Positions 11,965 through 20,883 of a stretch of DNA of 27,411 nt are shown piece by piece (positions within the stretch are counted from its first letter, which is position 1; each line of letters starts with the position of its first letter). Source of the stretch: Sperchopsis tessellata (Eukaryota > Arthropoda > Insecta > Coleoptera > Hydrophilidae). The notes under the pieces were generated by a model. That model had not been told where the DNA came from and did no database searches. It worked only from the letters and a program-made list of their open reading frames with translations. The stretch spans positions 1 to 27,411 of the forward strand of contig JAWQRN010000659.1 in the NCBI GenBank assembly GCA_033557685.1, in the 5' to 3' direction. The translations under genes were made by a program, and so were the position numbers.

Positions 11965-13010
11965 GAGTATTAAATGTATTAGACTTCCACGGTTAATATC
12001 TGTATGAATATTGTTTCAGGGTGGAAACCGTGTAGAGGCTGATCAGTGCCGACGTTTCGTTCACTGTTGCAGGGACATTTTCAAGGTGAGTTACTTCAAT
12101 GAATGAATTCACTGCACTGATCCAAACTCTGCTGGATTATGCTTATATAGACAAGGCCTGGAGTGGGGATGCGCACTAGCGCATGTCCATTGCGTTCGGG
12201 CGAACGTTGCCGAGTCCAGAGGAGAAATGAGAGAGGGAGATTCGCCAAGCAATTGGGAGTTGAAAACCATCGTCCCTATTGATATTGTTGGGGCGGTTAT
12301 AAACCTCAATGGCTTCTCGGAATTTTCTGGCAAAATAAGAAGGCTCCCGTGCTAAGACTTTAGAATCTTGGAACATAATGGGGTGACCTGTTTCATGACA
12401 ATGTTTAACCACGGCTGACTGAATAATATGACCCAGACGAGCACAGCAGTCGTGGTCCTTTAAACGAGTAGCAACCGTACTCTTAGTTTCTCCAATACAT
12501 ACCTTACCACAGGAACAAGGGATCTAATAAACCCCTTCGCTTTGCAACGGGATGACATCTTTTGAAGAAGGAAGAACTTGCGAAATCTTTTGTATTGGGG
12601 AGAATACTGGTTTGATGTCAAATTTTCTTAGAATGCGGTCAATTTTGTCCGTCGAATCCTTAACGAATGGTAGATAAGCTGTTGCTTTTACCTCAGGAGT
12701 GTTTCTGACAGTGATGGGTGGATTCCTGAAACGCCTTATTGACAGTTTGATGTCTGACAAACTATATCCATTAGCTAACAGCGCATCGGTGTCTGTACAC
12801 AACTCTTGGGAAAGTAGAGTTGTGTCACACAACTTGAAAGCTCGCTGTACGAGCGAGTTAATTACAGACGTTTTCTGACAGAGATGATAATGTGTCATTG
12901 CATGCAAGTACCTATTGGTATGGGTGGGCTTACGATAGACAGAGTGAATAAGTATACCATCGGATCTAAGTTTCAACAGCACATCTAATAAAGGAATTTT
13001 AGATTACTTA
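11965..13010 (-). mobile_element. Penelope-like element, copy 2 (truncated)
   Basis: Same family as the element at 2411-3350, same orientation, 5'-truncated at about 13010 inside the last RT motif (KIPLLDVLL), with RT C-terminus, linker, GIY-YIG nuclease and 3' tail. The tail (11965-12175) carries a hammerhead-like motif at 12044-12096: on the minus strand, a GTCCCTG-CAA-CAG hairpin half followed by CGAAACGTC. It abuts the plus-strand LINE remnant at 11955. Confidence 0.85.
12176..12982 (-). pseudogene. Penelope-like RT end and GIY-YIG endonuclease, one in-frame stop
   Basis: A continuous frame with a single TAG at 12524-12526. Upstream of it come HSVYRKPTHTNRYLHA (a hallmark of Penelope-type proteins), QKTSVINSLVQRAFKLC, the linker PITVRNTPEVKATAYLPFVK, and SEGVY, the GIY motif. 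The stop comes directly after GVY. The frame then goes on with IPCSCGKVCIGET (YIG changed to CIG), VATRLKDH, SAVVKHCHETGHPI and REAIEVYNRPNNINR. The stop thus separates the two halves of the nuclease signature. The start near 12982 is a truncation point. No RT catalytic core remains. Confidence 0.85.
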
Positions 13011-13371
13011 GGCCGTTTTTAGACAATAATACAGAAAGTATTTTTGTATGGAAATATTGGTTTTATTGCTTTTCAAAACTTTCGAAATTAGTATCTATAC
13101 ACTTTTAAAACTAGAAATATGAATAATCATTTATACATATCGGCAGGTATCTTTTCGTCGCACTGAAAACTGCACCTAAGCATTTTCTTATCTCCTACTG
13201 TTTTTATTACTCAATTGCTAATTAGTTTGGTCGTTACTTATTGTAGATAAATCGTACATTTTCTGCTTCATTACTTTCGGAATTTACCAGAAATTACACT
13301 AAGTAAATTGGGTCCAATGGAATTTTTACGATATAATCATCACCTGTGCTATGTTTTAAGTGTATAAATAC
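13011..13371. other. Unclassified spacer
   Basis: AT-rich sequence between Penelope copy 2 and the LTR. No motif seen. A TATA-like GTATAAATA lies just before the LTR start but appears to be outside it. Confidence 0.4.
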
Positions 13372-13715
13372 TGTTACGAAATTCCACTGGATGTCCAGAT
13401 CATTGTATCCATAGCTAGACCACACCACATGCTTCTAAGCGATCACTCCATCGCCTTTATAGAAAGGTAGCAGATGCTCGCCTACTGAGGTCGGGTCGGG
13501 AAACTGCTAGAGGCTTTTCGATCTTTTGAGGAAAATTGTTGCCTGCATATACAAGCGAAGAGAACCAGGAAGCAGTTGAAGTTAGAAACACGACGATAGC
13601 TATAGTGGTTTTAATGTACAGTTGTATGATTTATCGTTGTCTTAAGTTAAATACTTTATAATAAATATATTTTAAACTTGTTGAACTGTTATTTGTGAAC
13701 TGTATAAACATTACA
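13372..13715 (+). repeat. Ty3/gypsy-type 5' LTR
   Basis: A 344-bp segment that begins TGTTACGAAATTCC and ends TTACA, so it has the TG...CA ends of LTRs with a short inverted TGTTA/TTACA-like border. It contains a TATA-like TTTATAGAAAGG at 13456-13467 and a poly(A) signal AATAAA at 13670-13675, in the expected order. It is followed one base later by TGGTGTCAGATGTGGGG (13717-13733), which is placed like a tRNA primer-binding site and matches the TGGTGTCAGA.GTGGG form I know from insect gypsy elements. I found no second LTR. Confidence 0.65.
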
Positions 13716-13733
13716 GTGGTGTCAGATGTGGGG

Positions 13734-14215
13734 TACCTCTGAAACTCCATTCTAACCAAGGAAGACACTTTGAATCAGCTTTGTTCCAGGAGACCTACAA
13801 ACTACTTGGGATAAAGAAGATTTTTAGAAGAGAAATGAGATTATCTGGAAACTTGATATTTGGCAGCCAGTCAGATAAATATGAAGCAGGTGATAATTAT
13901 GTCGACAAACTTAGAAGAAAGATGGACGAAGTCCACTATTTTGTCCGAAATAAAATCCAGTTTACAAGCGATATAATGAGAGAGATACGAGCCGACGCTG
14001 GAGAATTCAAGGAAGGTGATCCTGTCAAGCTGTAAAATCTACAAGGCCGGAAAGCAGTGTGCCCCAAGTTGCAATCATCCTAGGAAGGACCATATGAAGT
14101 AATGAAGAAAATTAATGATATACTGAATCAAGAAATCACAAAGAGGACAACCGAAAGCCATCTGCGATCTTTCCTTAAATTGCTGATACGAAAGAATATC
14201 AGAATAATACAAAAA
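13734..14215 (+). pseudogene. Ty3/gypsy integrase remnant, internally deleted
   Basis: The frame opens straight after the primer-binding site with PLKLHSNQGRHFESALF, then QETYKLLGIKK. This is the middle of the integrase catalytic core; the usual SDQG is SNQG, so a catalytic Asp is lost. After LGIKK about 100 residues are missing, and the frame resumes with LSGNLIFGSQSDKYEAGDNY, VDKLRRKMDEVHYFVRNKI and FKEGDPVKL, the integrase C-terminal region (usual F..GD.VWL). A stop at 14033 interrupts it. Weak continuation reads SS*EGPYEVMKKIND, and then the region that normally holds the HLNRL box. Gag, protease, RT and RNase H are absent. Confidence 0.75.
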
Positions 14216-14237
14216 ATCATCCTCTGCTTCTGATACA

Positions 14238-14655
14238 TTGTTTACAAATTCACATAATATTTATCTTCTGCTCACCCATCTGAAGTGTTTTTTTCTTTCT
14301 CTCGCTTGTTCATTTGTTAGTAGTTTTTGTGTTTTTCTTTTCTTAAATTGTTTCTTCTGGCTACTAATGTTCGTTCATTTCGCGTCGTCCAATCATTTTA
14401 TCTATGCAGATTTAATTTTAGGAATGTTATTGCTTTTGATTTCCCCTACACATAACCACCAGTTTTCTAGGTCATGTGTCTTTTTTATAATTTTTTACGG
14501 TTTCTTACAGTTCTTCCCTTGTCAAACTGTAATACAGTATAAATGTTTCCATATGATATATTTATATTTATGGGATATGTAGTTCTCAAAATTTAAAAAG
14601 CATTTACGGTACATGTCTTTATAATGTCCCTTGAAATGGTGGACGAAACGTTGGT
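14238..14655 (+). mobile_element. Penelope-type 3' tail with hammerhead-like motif
   Basis: A strongly T-rich plus-strand stretch (runs of TTTT with C and G) ending in TACATGTCTTTATAATGTCC, then CTTGAAATGGTGGACGAAACG at 14610-14650. GTCC and GGAC can pair as a stem beside an intact CGAAAC box, as in hammerhead ribozymes of Penelope-like terminal repeats. The 5' box (CTTTATAAT instead of CTGATGA) is damaged. It matches the fragment at 72-110. The 114-codon open frame across 14238-14582 is hydrophobic only because the sequence is T-rich, and is not a gene. Confidence 0.45.
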
Positions 14656-15810
14656 AAGAAGAAAAGCTAACCCGAAAACTTGGAGATAGCTTCGATACTA
14701 ATAAGAGTTCCTAGATAATTCCATGAATCAACAACACCCATATGCCTATGCCTATATGTCTTGTGCTCCTATAGTTTCACGAAAGCATTAATTACCTTTT
14801 CCACCTGCTCTTCGGTTACCTAGCAGATTCGCTAGTTCCTGTTCTTCACTCAACTTTTAGACATATCCAATCATATTTGTGACTTTGACGATCTCATCTA
14901 CCTTTGGATTTTTTAACCCTGGCTTTCGGCGTTTTCAACTCTTTACTACCGTAACTTTCGAATAGATTGTCATCACTACTTTTACTGGTATTTTAATTTC
15001 AATTTCCTTAATTTTCACCACATTATTTGCGGGGGTACTCCTATCTTAGTTTTGATCAGTGGATATATCTTGATCTCTATTTTTACCAACATTATCACAA
15101 GAATTATTGCTATTTTTCTAAATCTAGCATTATTTAAAGATTCACAATTACTAGAATTCAAAAAATTTCTCCATTTTACCAAACTGTTTTTCAGTTTAAT
15201 TTTCGATTTAACTAATTTCTTTTTAAGTTATGCTTCGGCTATTTAAAAATTATAATCACTTCTTATGAATTATGACAAAAGTTGATTTATGTTCAGCGGT
15301 ACACTATCTTTCTGAGTCTGCCATTTCAGATCTTTAGTTATCATTACTAACTTTATTATCACGAATTTTTATACTGTCTTTAATATGTATTTATTTACTT
15401 ATATTATTTCTCATTAATATAAATGTAAATAATATAACGATATAATCGTTGAAAAAAATATAGAAATAAAAACGAATGAAAGTAAATAATATGTTGAAAT
15501 TGATTGATTATCGCAAACTAAGTGGATCTGTGAAAGGAACAATTTTCTATAAATACTGTGTACTCCCCCAAATATACTTCTGATGAACGAAAAGACGAAA
15601 TACATGCCAAAGCACTCGAAGTAAAAATGGTTTCGTGCCTGGTAATAATTGTCGATGGCGATATTCAATCTGTCATCATATAACGTCGGTGAACCCTTAA
15701 ATGGTCTTTATTTTATTATCTTATTTTATCTCTGGAACGGAAATAGACCATGACAAATTCCGACATGACAGTGGCAAAGCGTAATGTCGATTTATTGATT
15801 TAGTACTCAC
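14656..15810. other. Intron sequence, possible old ORF debris
   Basis: On the minus strand around 14800-15060 there are lysine-rich stretches, for example KIKEIEIKIPVKVV and KVDEIVKVTNMIGYV, interrupted by stops. This looks like a decayed ORF1 or gag-like protein but matches no family I can name. The T-rich plus-strand frames here are composition artefacts. The last bases before 15811 are the 5' end of the channel intron (GTGAGTACTAAATC on the minus strand). Confidence 0.3.
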
Positions 15811-15897
15811 ATGTCCGACAGGGCTAAAGTTTGCCTTGTCACCAGTAAAATAGCAGCTGCACGAACTAGCATCCAAGGCTGACCCATATTAGGACAT
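15811..15897 (-). CDS. Cys-loop ligand-gated ion channel, start-codon exon
   Basis: A minus-strand exon with acceptor TTTTATTTTCAG ending at 15898 and donor GGACAT|GTGAGT at 15810. The first 10 nt are 5' UTR; the coding part is 15887-15811. It has an ATG in good context (A at -3, G at +4), and the 25 codons begin MGQPWMLVRAAAILLV. This is a short n-region with Arg followed by a small hydrophobic core, consistent with a signal peptide cleaved near TLALSD. It ends with two bases (AT) that join the A of the exon at 1538 to give Ile, so the frame passes into EEGKSDKEIL and RYDKRLLPPV. The UTR part contains a two-codon upstream ORF, ATG TCC TAA, one base before the start. At least one noncoding exon should lie further right. 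The link of the two exons is an inference from phase, strand and content. Confidence 0.72.
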
Positions 15898-16256
15898 CTG
15901 AAAATAAAACACATGTTAGTTAAGAAAACTAAGGTTCACACAATTAGTTTAACTACGACAATTAACAGAGACAAGTTTGTTAAGTATGGAGTTATTATTG
16001 TAAGCTATAAGAGGGATAACATAACCTTTATGATGACCAAGACACAACGAAAGTAAAATTATCGACTAATATTTCGGACAAGTCTAGTTATTTTACATGC
16101 TCTATAATAATAATAAGTTTACATTTAATTATTTAAGAAACTTTACAAAGCAAAACCGTTTCTCCGCCTAGGCCACCGATGCTATGGCTTAGTGCCCGCT
16201 TTGATAAAGGGCGTGAATACTTTTAACAAAAAATTCAATCAACTCGTGCCGAAATA
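15898..16256. other. 5'-side intron of the channel gene, nothing recognised
   Basis: Pyrimidine-rich tract next to the acceptor at 15898, then AT-rich sequence. No coding or transposon motif. Confidence 0.4.
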
Positions 16257-16322
16257 CAGGGTGATTCACTATATTTAGGGTTTCATATATATTTTTTTAA
16301 CTACTACTAAAAAACACCCTGT
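16257..16322. mobile_element. Tiny MITE-like element with CAGGGTG ends
   Basis: Left end TA|CAGGGTGATT and right end AAACACCCTG form an inverted repeat matching at 9 of 10 positions, enclosing a total of 66 bp. TA precedes the left end; the right flank reads TGTA, so the TA duplication is only approximate. The same TACAGGGTG end borders the Tc1/mariner transposase remnant at 19224, suggesting the same superfamily. Confidence 0.4.
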
Positions 16323-17379
16323 GTATTTTACATCTTCTCTTAGATCCTTCTTTTCTTATTTCATATATGTAAGGGTTGTTAGGTCTAGCTGTAATAGTTT
16401 TTAACATATTGGACCTTGAAAATGCTCCAAAATATGCTGATGATCTGTGACAACATTGTTACTTTATTACCGTTATTTTTATTTGATATTTGTTAGAATT
16501 ATTTCATCAAAATGGTTTACATAGAAATTGAATAGCTTGAAATATTTTCCCTTCATTTAAAAAGAATAAAAATAATAAAGCTGTAAGAAGAGAGTATATA
16601 GCAAATATACTCATATCGCCCAGCTCCCAGTGAAACACATTTTTGAATACTTGTAGAAATTTAAGAGATACTAACAATCTTAAAAGAAAGAGACGTAGTA
16701 CTAGAGCAAGCGAGAATGAAGATCTTGATATTTTGATTAATTTTTAATGTGAGTATGATATAATACAACACACGGTTATCTCCCTGAAATCCTGAAGATA
16801 TGACTATGATATAATTTACTCATATAAAAAAAACCAAAATTAATTTTAAAGTTTTTCCGCACACCTAGTTTAAACATTTATTTTAAAACAAAATCTCTCT
16901 AAGTAAAATCTGTATGCCAATAGCTGTTTGGAGATGTTCGACCTTGTAAATAATTTGTTTTAGAAAATGCTGAAACTAGTTTACGAGCTACATAACGTGA
17001 AACAAAAAAAGTTATTTAATAATTCAAAGAACGCTAAAAAAACATTAATATAGGCCTTACAAATTATTACCTGTTCAGGAGCTTACAACTGATTAAATTA
17101 TCTTACCTAATTTTGAGAGCAAATAATTAGGTGACGTTCATCCCGTTCCACTCTTCTGTAAAGATATGAGTAACGTAAACATTCCGAGAAAAAATCATCA
17201 ACATTTTGTTTTAGTAACCATAATGTCTAAAATTTTGGGTTATTTTAATTATCTATGGTATCACATCAATGCCATATGAATTAACATTTTCCGAATTAAA
17301 ATCTTGTAATAGGAATATTATTTATCTTACTGTCATCTAAATATGTATTGAACATAATTTAATTGGTAGTTTCTCATAT
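16323..17379. other. Unclassified, with a Penelope-terminus scrap at 16770-16801
   Basis: Contains the second copy of the 32-bp segment also found at 130-161 (ACACGGTTATCTCCCTGAAA and onwards). On the minus strand 17107-17155 is flanked by an acceptor (ATATCTTTACAG) and a donor (TTAG|GTAAGA) and could be a 49-nt noncoding exon of the channel gene, but the support is thin. Otherwise nothing seen. Confidence 0.35.
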
Positions 17380-18190
17380 AAGGCGGCTAACGTCTTAAAA
17401 GGCCACAACGTAAGAGTCTCTTTAAGCACCACCAACATCCTAGGTACTTTCTTCGTTTGTAACAAGGACTCCATTCCGGTGTCTAATCGGAGCGGTGTTT
17501 ACTCTCTTGCTTGCTCTACTTGTGGAGCTCCTTACGTGGGTCAAACTGGTTGATCCTTTACACATCAATAGCAAGCACAACACCTTTGATCCAGATACAG
17601 GGTAAGGTATCTCCATTTTTATCCCAAGGGTGGAAAAGTTTACTCTGCTGAAAATTTGAAAATTGTTTATCTTTGAGGGAGGGTTCCGTTGAGAATTTAA
17701 ATGAACAGGTTAACTGTTGCAATTCCCGTTTTTTTTAGCAGCATTAATTTCCTTGAGGTGGCTCACTTGAAGATTTTATTTTATTATTTTTTTGACCTAG
17801 CATTACAAGTTAGATATTTTGTTGCTTTTTTGTTTGGTCCTTTATTTATCTTTATGACATTTCATTTGTTTGTTTATTTGTTGCACGTTTTTTGTTCTAT
17901 ACATTATGTGTTTTATTTTATAGTTTTAACTTGGTATTGTTTTATTTATTGATCTGATTTGTTTTGTTCCTTTTCCTAGCAAGTCATATTTTTGAAAGTT
18001 TTTGTATTACGTATTGGTAATTTTTCGTTTTCATGTTATATTAATTTAGTATGTGTTTATAGCTTTGTGATGTTACATGAATGTCTGTAGATTTGTTATT
18101 TTTGTATCGTTTGTCTGAAGTATGTTAATTTGCAGACTCAAGATCTGATGATGAGAATTAAAATATTTTCGAAAACGTTAATCACACATC
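17380..18190 (+). mobile_element. Second Penelope-like family: GIY-YIG remnant, T-rich tail, hammerhead-like end
   Basis: Plus orientation. The nuclease region lies at 17395-17550, then a degenerate C-terminus, then a T-rich tail (17720-18140), and finally CTGATGATGAG...TTTTCGAAAACG at 18145-18177. The last has an intact hammerhead-type CTGATGA box and a 6-bp stem (18153-18158 with 18165-18170, one G-T) next to a GAAA box. The order (nuclease, tail, ribozyme-like terminus) is the expected Penelope layout. The sequence is clearly different from the elements at 2411 and 11965. Confidence 0.65.
17395..17700 (+). pseudogene. Penelope-type GIY-YIG endonuclease fragment
   Basis: Translation from about 17395 gives KGHNVRVSLSTTNILGTFFV, CNKDSIPVSNRSGVYSLACS and TCGAPYVGQTG, then a stop. 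GVY and YVG are the two halves of the GIY-YIG signature, with the paired cysteines between them as usual. Beyond the stop the catalytic region is badly decayed. In another frame LREGSVENLNEQVNCC (about 17672-17720) resembles the C-terminal LNEQ..LN tail of this family. No RT domain is present, so the copy is 5'-truncated. Confidence 0.7.
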
Positions 18191-19223
18191 ATTATTGTTT
18201 TAATTTTGTGAACCAAAACCACCCTTTTTTACAATAATTGCCTAAAAATTACTAATTAACATTACTTATACATTTTATATTTTTTACTCTTACTGCTGTT
18301 GGCCGTTAACATTTTGATAAAAACAATATACCTAAAAAACTTTTAATCCTGTGAGGCTTTAAAAAGTACATTATTCTTTGTTTAAACGATATAACAGGCT
18401 ATAAAAGCAGTAGAGAAGTCTGTTAGAGACTTTGTTAAAGGAAAGAATGGCGTTAAAATTGGTCTCGAAAGACAACGCTAAAAAATAATACTCCAAGGAT
18501 CTGCGTAGACCACATTTATTTAGCTGACCTATAGGAAAGTGCCGAATGAACACAAATGGGATTAAACCAGCTTGATATTCAGCCAACAGATTTATTGTAA
18601 GGTTTCTTTACACTAAACAGCAACCGTGTAGACATTAACCACTTTTACTAGACATGCATTAAATTTACTCGGTTCCTCATCAACTTTATCAGTCGAGTAT
18701 GTTAACGGTATCGTTCTGTTATTTTACTGCACCATCGCGCCAGTAAAATCATGTCCTAGGACTATTTAAGCTCTAAATAATTAATAGGCTTCCTAACTTA
18801 TCTTTTCCATTAGTAAATTAGTAAGTATAAATTCTTTATTACCTCTAGGTTCCATTTTCTTTGAGCTCCATGTTACGTTGAATGACAATGTAAATAGTAT
18901 TTGTGTTACACAAAGAAACAGGTATGTAATTTGTTTTGCTTCGAGGGTTTGATTAGATTGTACACTCCAAATCTTTAAAACACCGGAAACGCCATGCAAT
19001 ATTAAAGTAAGAATTTATTAAAATAGAATTGTCGTACAGTTTGCATAAGACAGTAATATAACACTATCCTAATTAATAATTATATAAATAATAATACATT
19101 TTATTGAGAGAACATCATAAAATATATACCACTTAAATTGTCACATTACAACTGCCAAAACGGGCACATATCGAGTAGCCCATACCTAAGAAATACATAC
19201 ACTTCACCAACAGCCCAAACATA
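18191..19223. other. Unclassified intergenic or intronic sequence
   Basis: AT-rich. Small open frames at 18371-18586 and 18793-18999 (minus) show no motif. Nothing else recognised. Confidence 0.35.
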
Positions 19224-20075
19224 TACAGGGTGAGGTAAAATCAACATGGCTATATTATTTTTTATTATTGAATTTACGAAAATTCGTTTTTAACAAAAGT
19301 TGCTTGGTAAAAGGTGTATATATTTTTGTGACCTCGAAATTTTCTTACGACATTTCACGCACGCAATGAAAATTTAATTTTTGAAATAGTAACGTGGTTG
19401 TGTTTTAATTTTTGGGAGTAAGTACCTTGGCGCAAAGAAACAAAATTAATTGAATCAAAGTTCAAAATGTTCCCCTAATTCTGCTCTAGTTTTGGTTTTT
19501 AAATCCTGTAAATTATTTGATTGATCTTTGTAGAACACACTATTGAGGTGGCCCCATAAAAAAAATCAAGAGGATTTAAGTCCGGTGACCATGGGAGTCA
19601 TATTATTTCACCCCTTCTTCCTATGCAAGCACATTATTTAAAAACTCTCTAACCACAACACCATACTACGAAGGAGCACCATCTTGCTTGAGACCATACA
19701 CGATTAAAGTTCTCCTGTGGAAATAAGACTTAAGCAGGCAGTATCTTATTTTGTAGAAGTACTAAATATCTAGCCGTTGTCAAACTTACCATGCGGATAT
19801 TTACCTTCGATTTTCATTGTATGACAAATATCGACAATTATGTCTGTTCCCATTTTCATGTAGACACAAAGTAGCTTCATCGCTGAATCGATTATTTTAG
19901 TAAATCCGTCGATGGTGCTACATCTCTTCTTCAAAGAATTGTAAACTCCCATAGGAATCATCTTTATTAAGTTCCTGCTGTAGTAGATGGACTTTATAGG
20001 GATGAAAGTGTTCTCTTTTTGATATAAGTTTAACAGACTTTTTACCGATGTTATGGTTTAAAAACATATTGAGAA
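19224..20075 (-). mobile_element. Tc1/mariner-superfamily transposon remnant
   Basis: Left border TA|CAGGGTGAGG at 19224-19235 looks like a terminal inverted repeat next to a TA target site. The minus-strand transposase ends a few hundred bases inside it. No matching right-hand repeat (CACCCTGTA) is seen; the element appears to be cut off near 20075-20110, where a Penelope-type tail begins. Confidence 0.55.
19430..19740 (-). pseudogene. Tc1/mariner-type DDE transposase fragment
   Basis: Reading leftwards on the minus strand: YFHRRTLIVYGLKQDGAPS, a stop, YGVVVREFLNNVL, then in a second frame PWSPDLNPLDFF, then after another one-base slip FFLWGHLNSVFYKDQSNN and LQDLKTKTRAELGEHFEL. The QDGAP and SPDLNPLDFFLWG blocks carry the second and third acidic positions of the IS630/Tc1/mariner catalytic core (D and D/E), in the form common in insects. 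At least one stop and two frameshifts make it dead. The N-terminal DNA-binding part is not recognisable; the minus frame at 19770-19961 may be related but shows no clear motif. Confidence 0.7.
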
Positions 20076-20109
20076 GTTGTCCAAGGAAAAACCAGTTTAT
20101 TTAAAATTG

Positions 20110-20750
20110 CTTTATTGAACAGTAACCGACATGTTTCGATGCTACTGCCTCATATTCAGGGCTACACTATGAGAAAAACATCAGCCACAGTCTTAAGATA
20201 AAATAAAATAAAATAAACGAAAGCAAAACAAAATAAACAAACCTCTAAAAGAGAGGTGTAATAAAACATTTCAAAATTTTAAATATACATAGTACAAAAC
20301 AAAATAAACAAAGGAAAAAAAGAAAAATTTATAAACGAAGCCTCAGAGAAGGAAAATTAAGAGGGAAAACCTAACTCAGGAGATGACGTCAAGACAGGAA
20401 ACCAAACCTGAACAAAACCTAAACAACACGAGAATACTCAGCAACTACACAAAAAGAGCCATGTACAAAATAAACAAGTAACAATAGAAAATCTACTAAG
20501 GGATTAGGCAGAAAAAATCTATGGAAGGGAAAATAATAGGGATAATCGAAAAAATCTCAAAATCGCAAACAACTAACCTGAATTAAGATGTAAATGTTGA
20601 CTAGAAACAACGAATGCAGAGAGAACTATCACTGAAATATGACATTTGAAATACCAATCACTGATCTGGAAATGTGAAAACAGTTCGATTGTGAGAAGGT
20701 AGACACAAAACGGTACAAGAGGCCGTAAATTAGAAAGGAAGAAATACGAA
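20110..20750 (-). mobile_element. Penelope-type 3' tail, minus orientation
   Basis: Mirror of the tails at 14238 and 17720: A-rich on plus, so T-rich on minus, ending at 20165-20120 with, on the minus strand, CCCTGAATATGAGGC then AGTAGCATCGAAACATGTCGG. CTGAATATGA resembles the CTGANGA box, and ATCGAAAC is the intact second box. No GIY-YIG coding part remains. A short AAAAT repeat lies at 20195-20217. Confidence 0.45.
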
Positions 20751-20883
20751 TAAAGAAAAATTATAACAACGAAAGGAAGCTAATGATGAACGAAAACAGA
20801 ATAGGAAATTATATAGAAATAACATCAGGGGCAGATATAAAATGAGACTGATGATGATTTTTTTGTTGGTTTTTTTACTTTAA

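Noticed and set aside
12109..12333. 74-codon minus frame overlapping the end of Penelope copy 2
   Set aside because: The GIY-YIG C-terminus is in the other frame (REAIEVYNRPNNINR); this one is a shadow.
14238..14582. 114-codon hydrophobic open frame on the plus strand
   Set aside because: The Phe/Leu/Ser-rich content comes from the T-rich Penelope-type tail. No start context, no family, and it lies in an element's noncoding part. The same applies to 17701-17952 and 15052-15246.
16415..16450. CCTTGAAAATGCTCC with a later CTGATGA, hammerhead-like at first sight
   Set aside because: No CGAAAC box follows and no stem pairs between the parts.
19770..19961. 63-codon minus frame upstream of the Tc1/mariner core
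   Set aside because: It is in the right place for transposase but has no recognisable helix-turn-helix or catalytic motif, so it was not called as coding.
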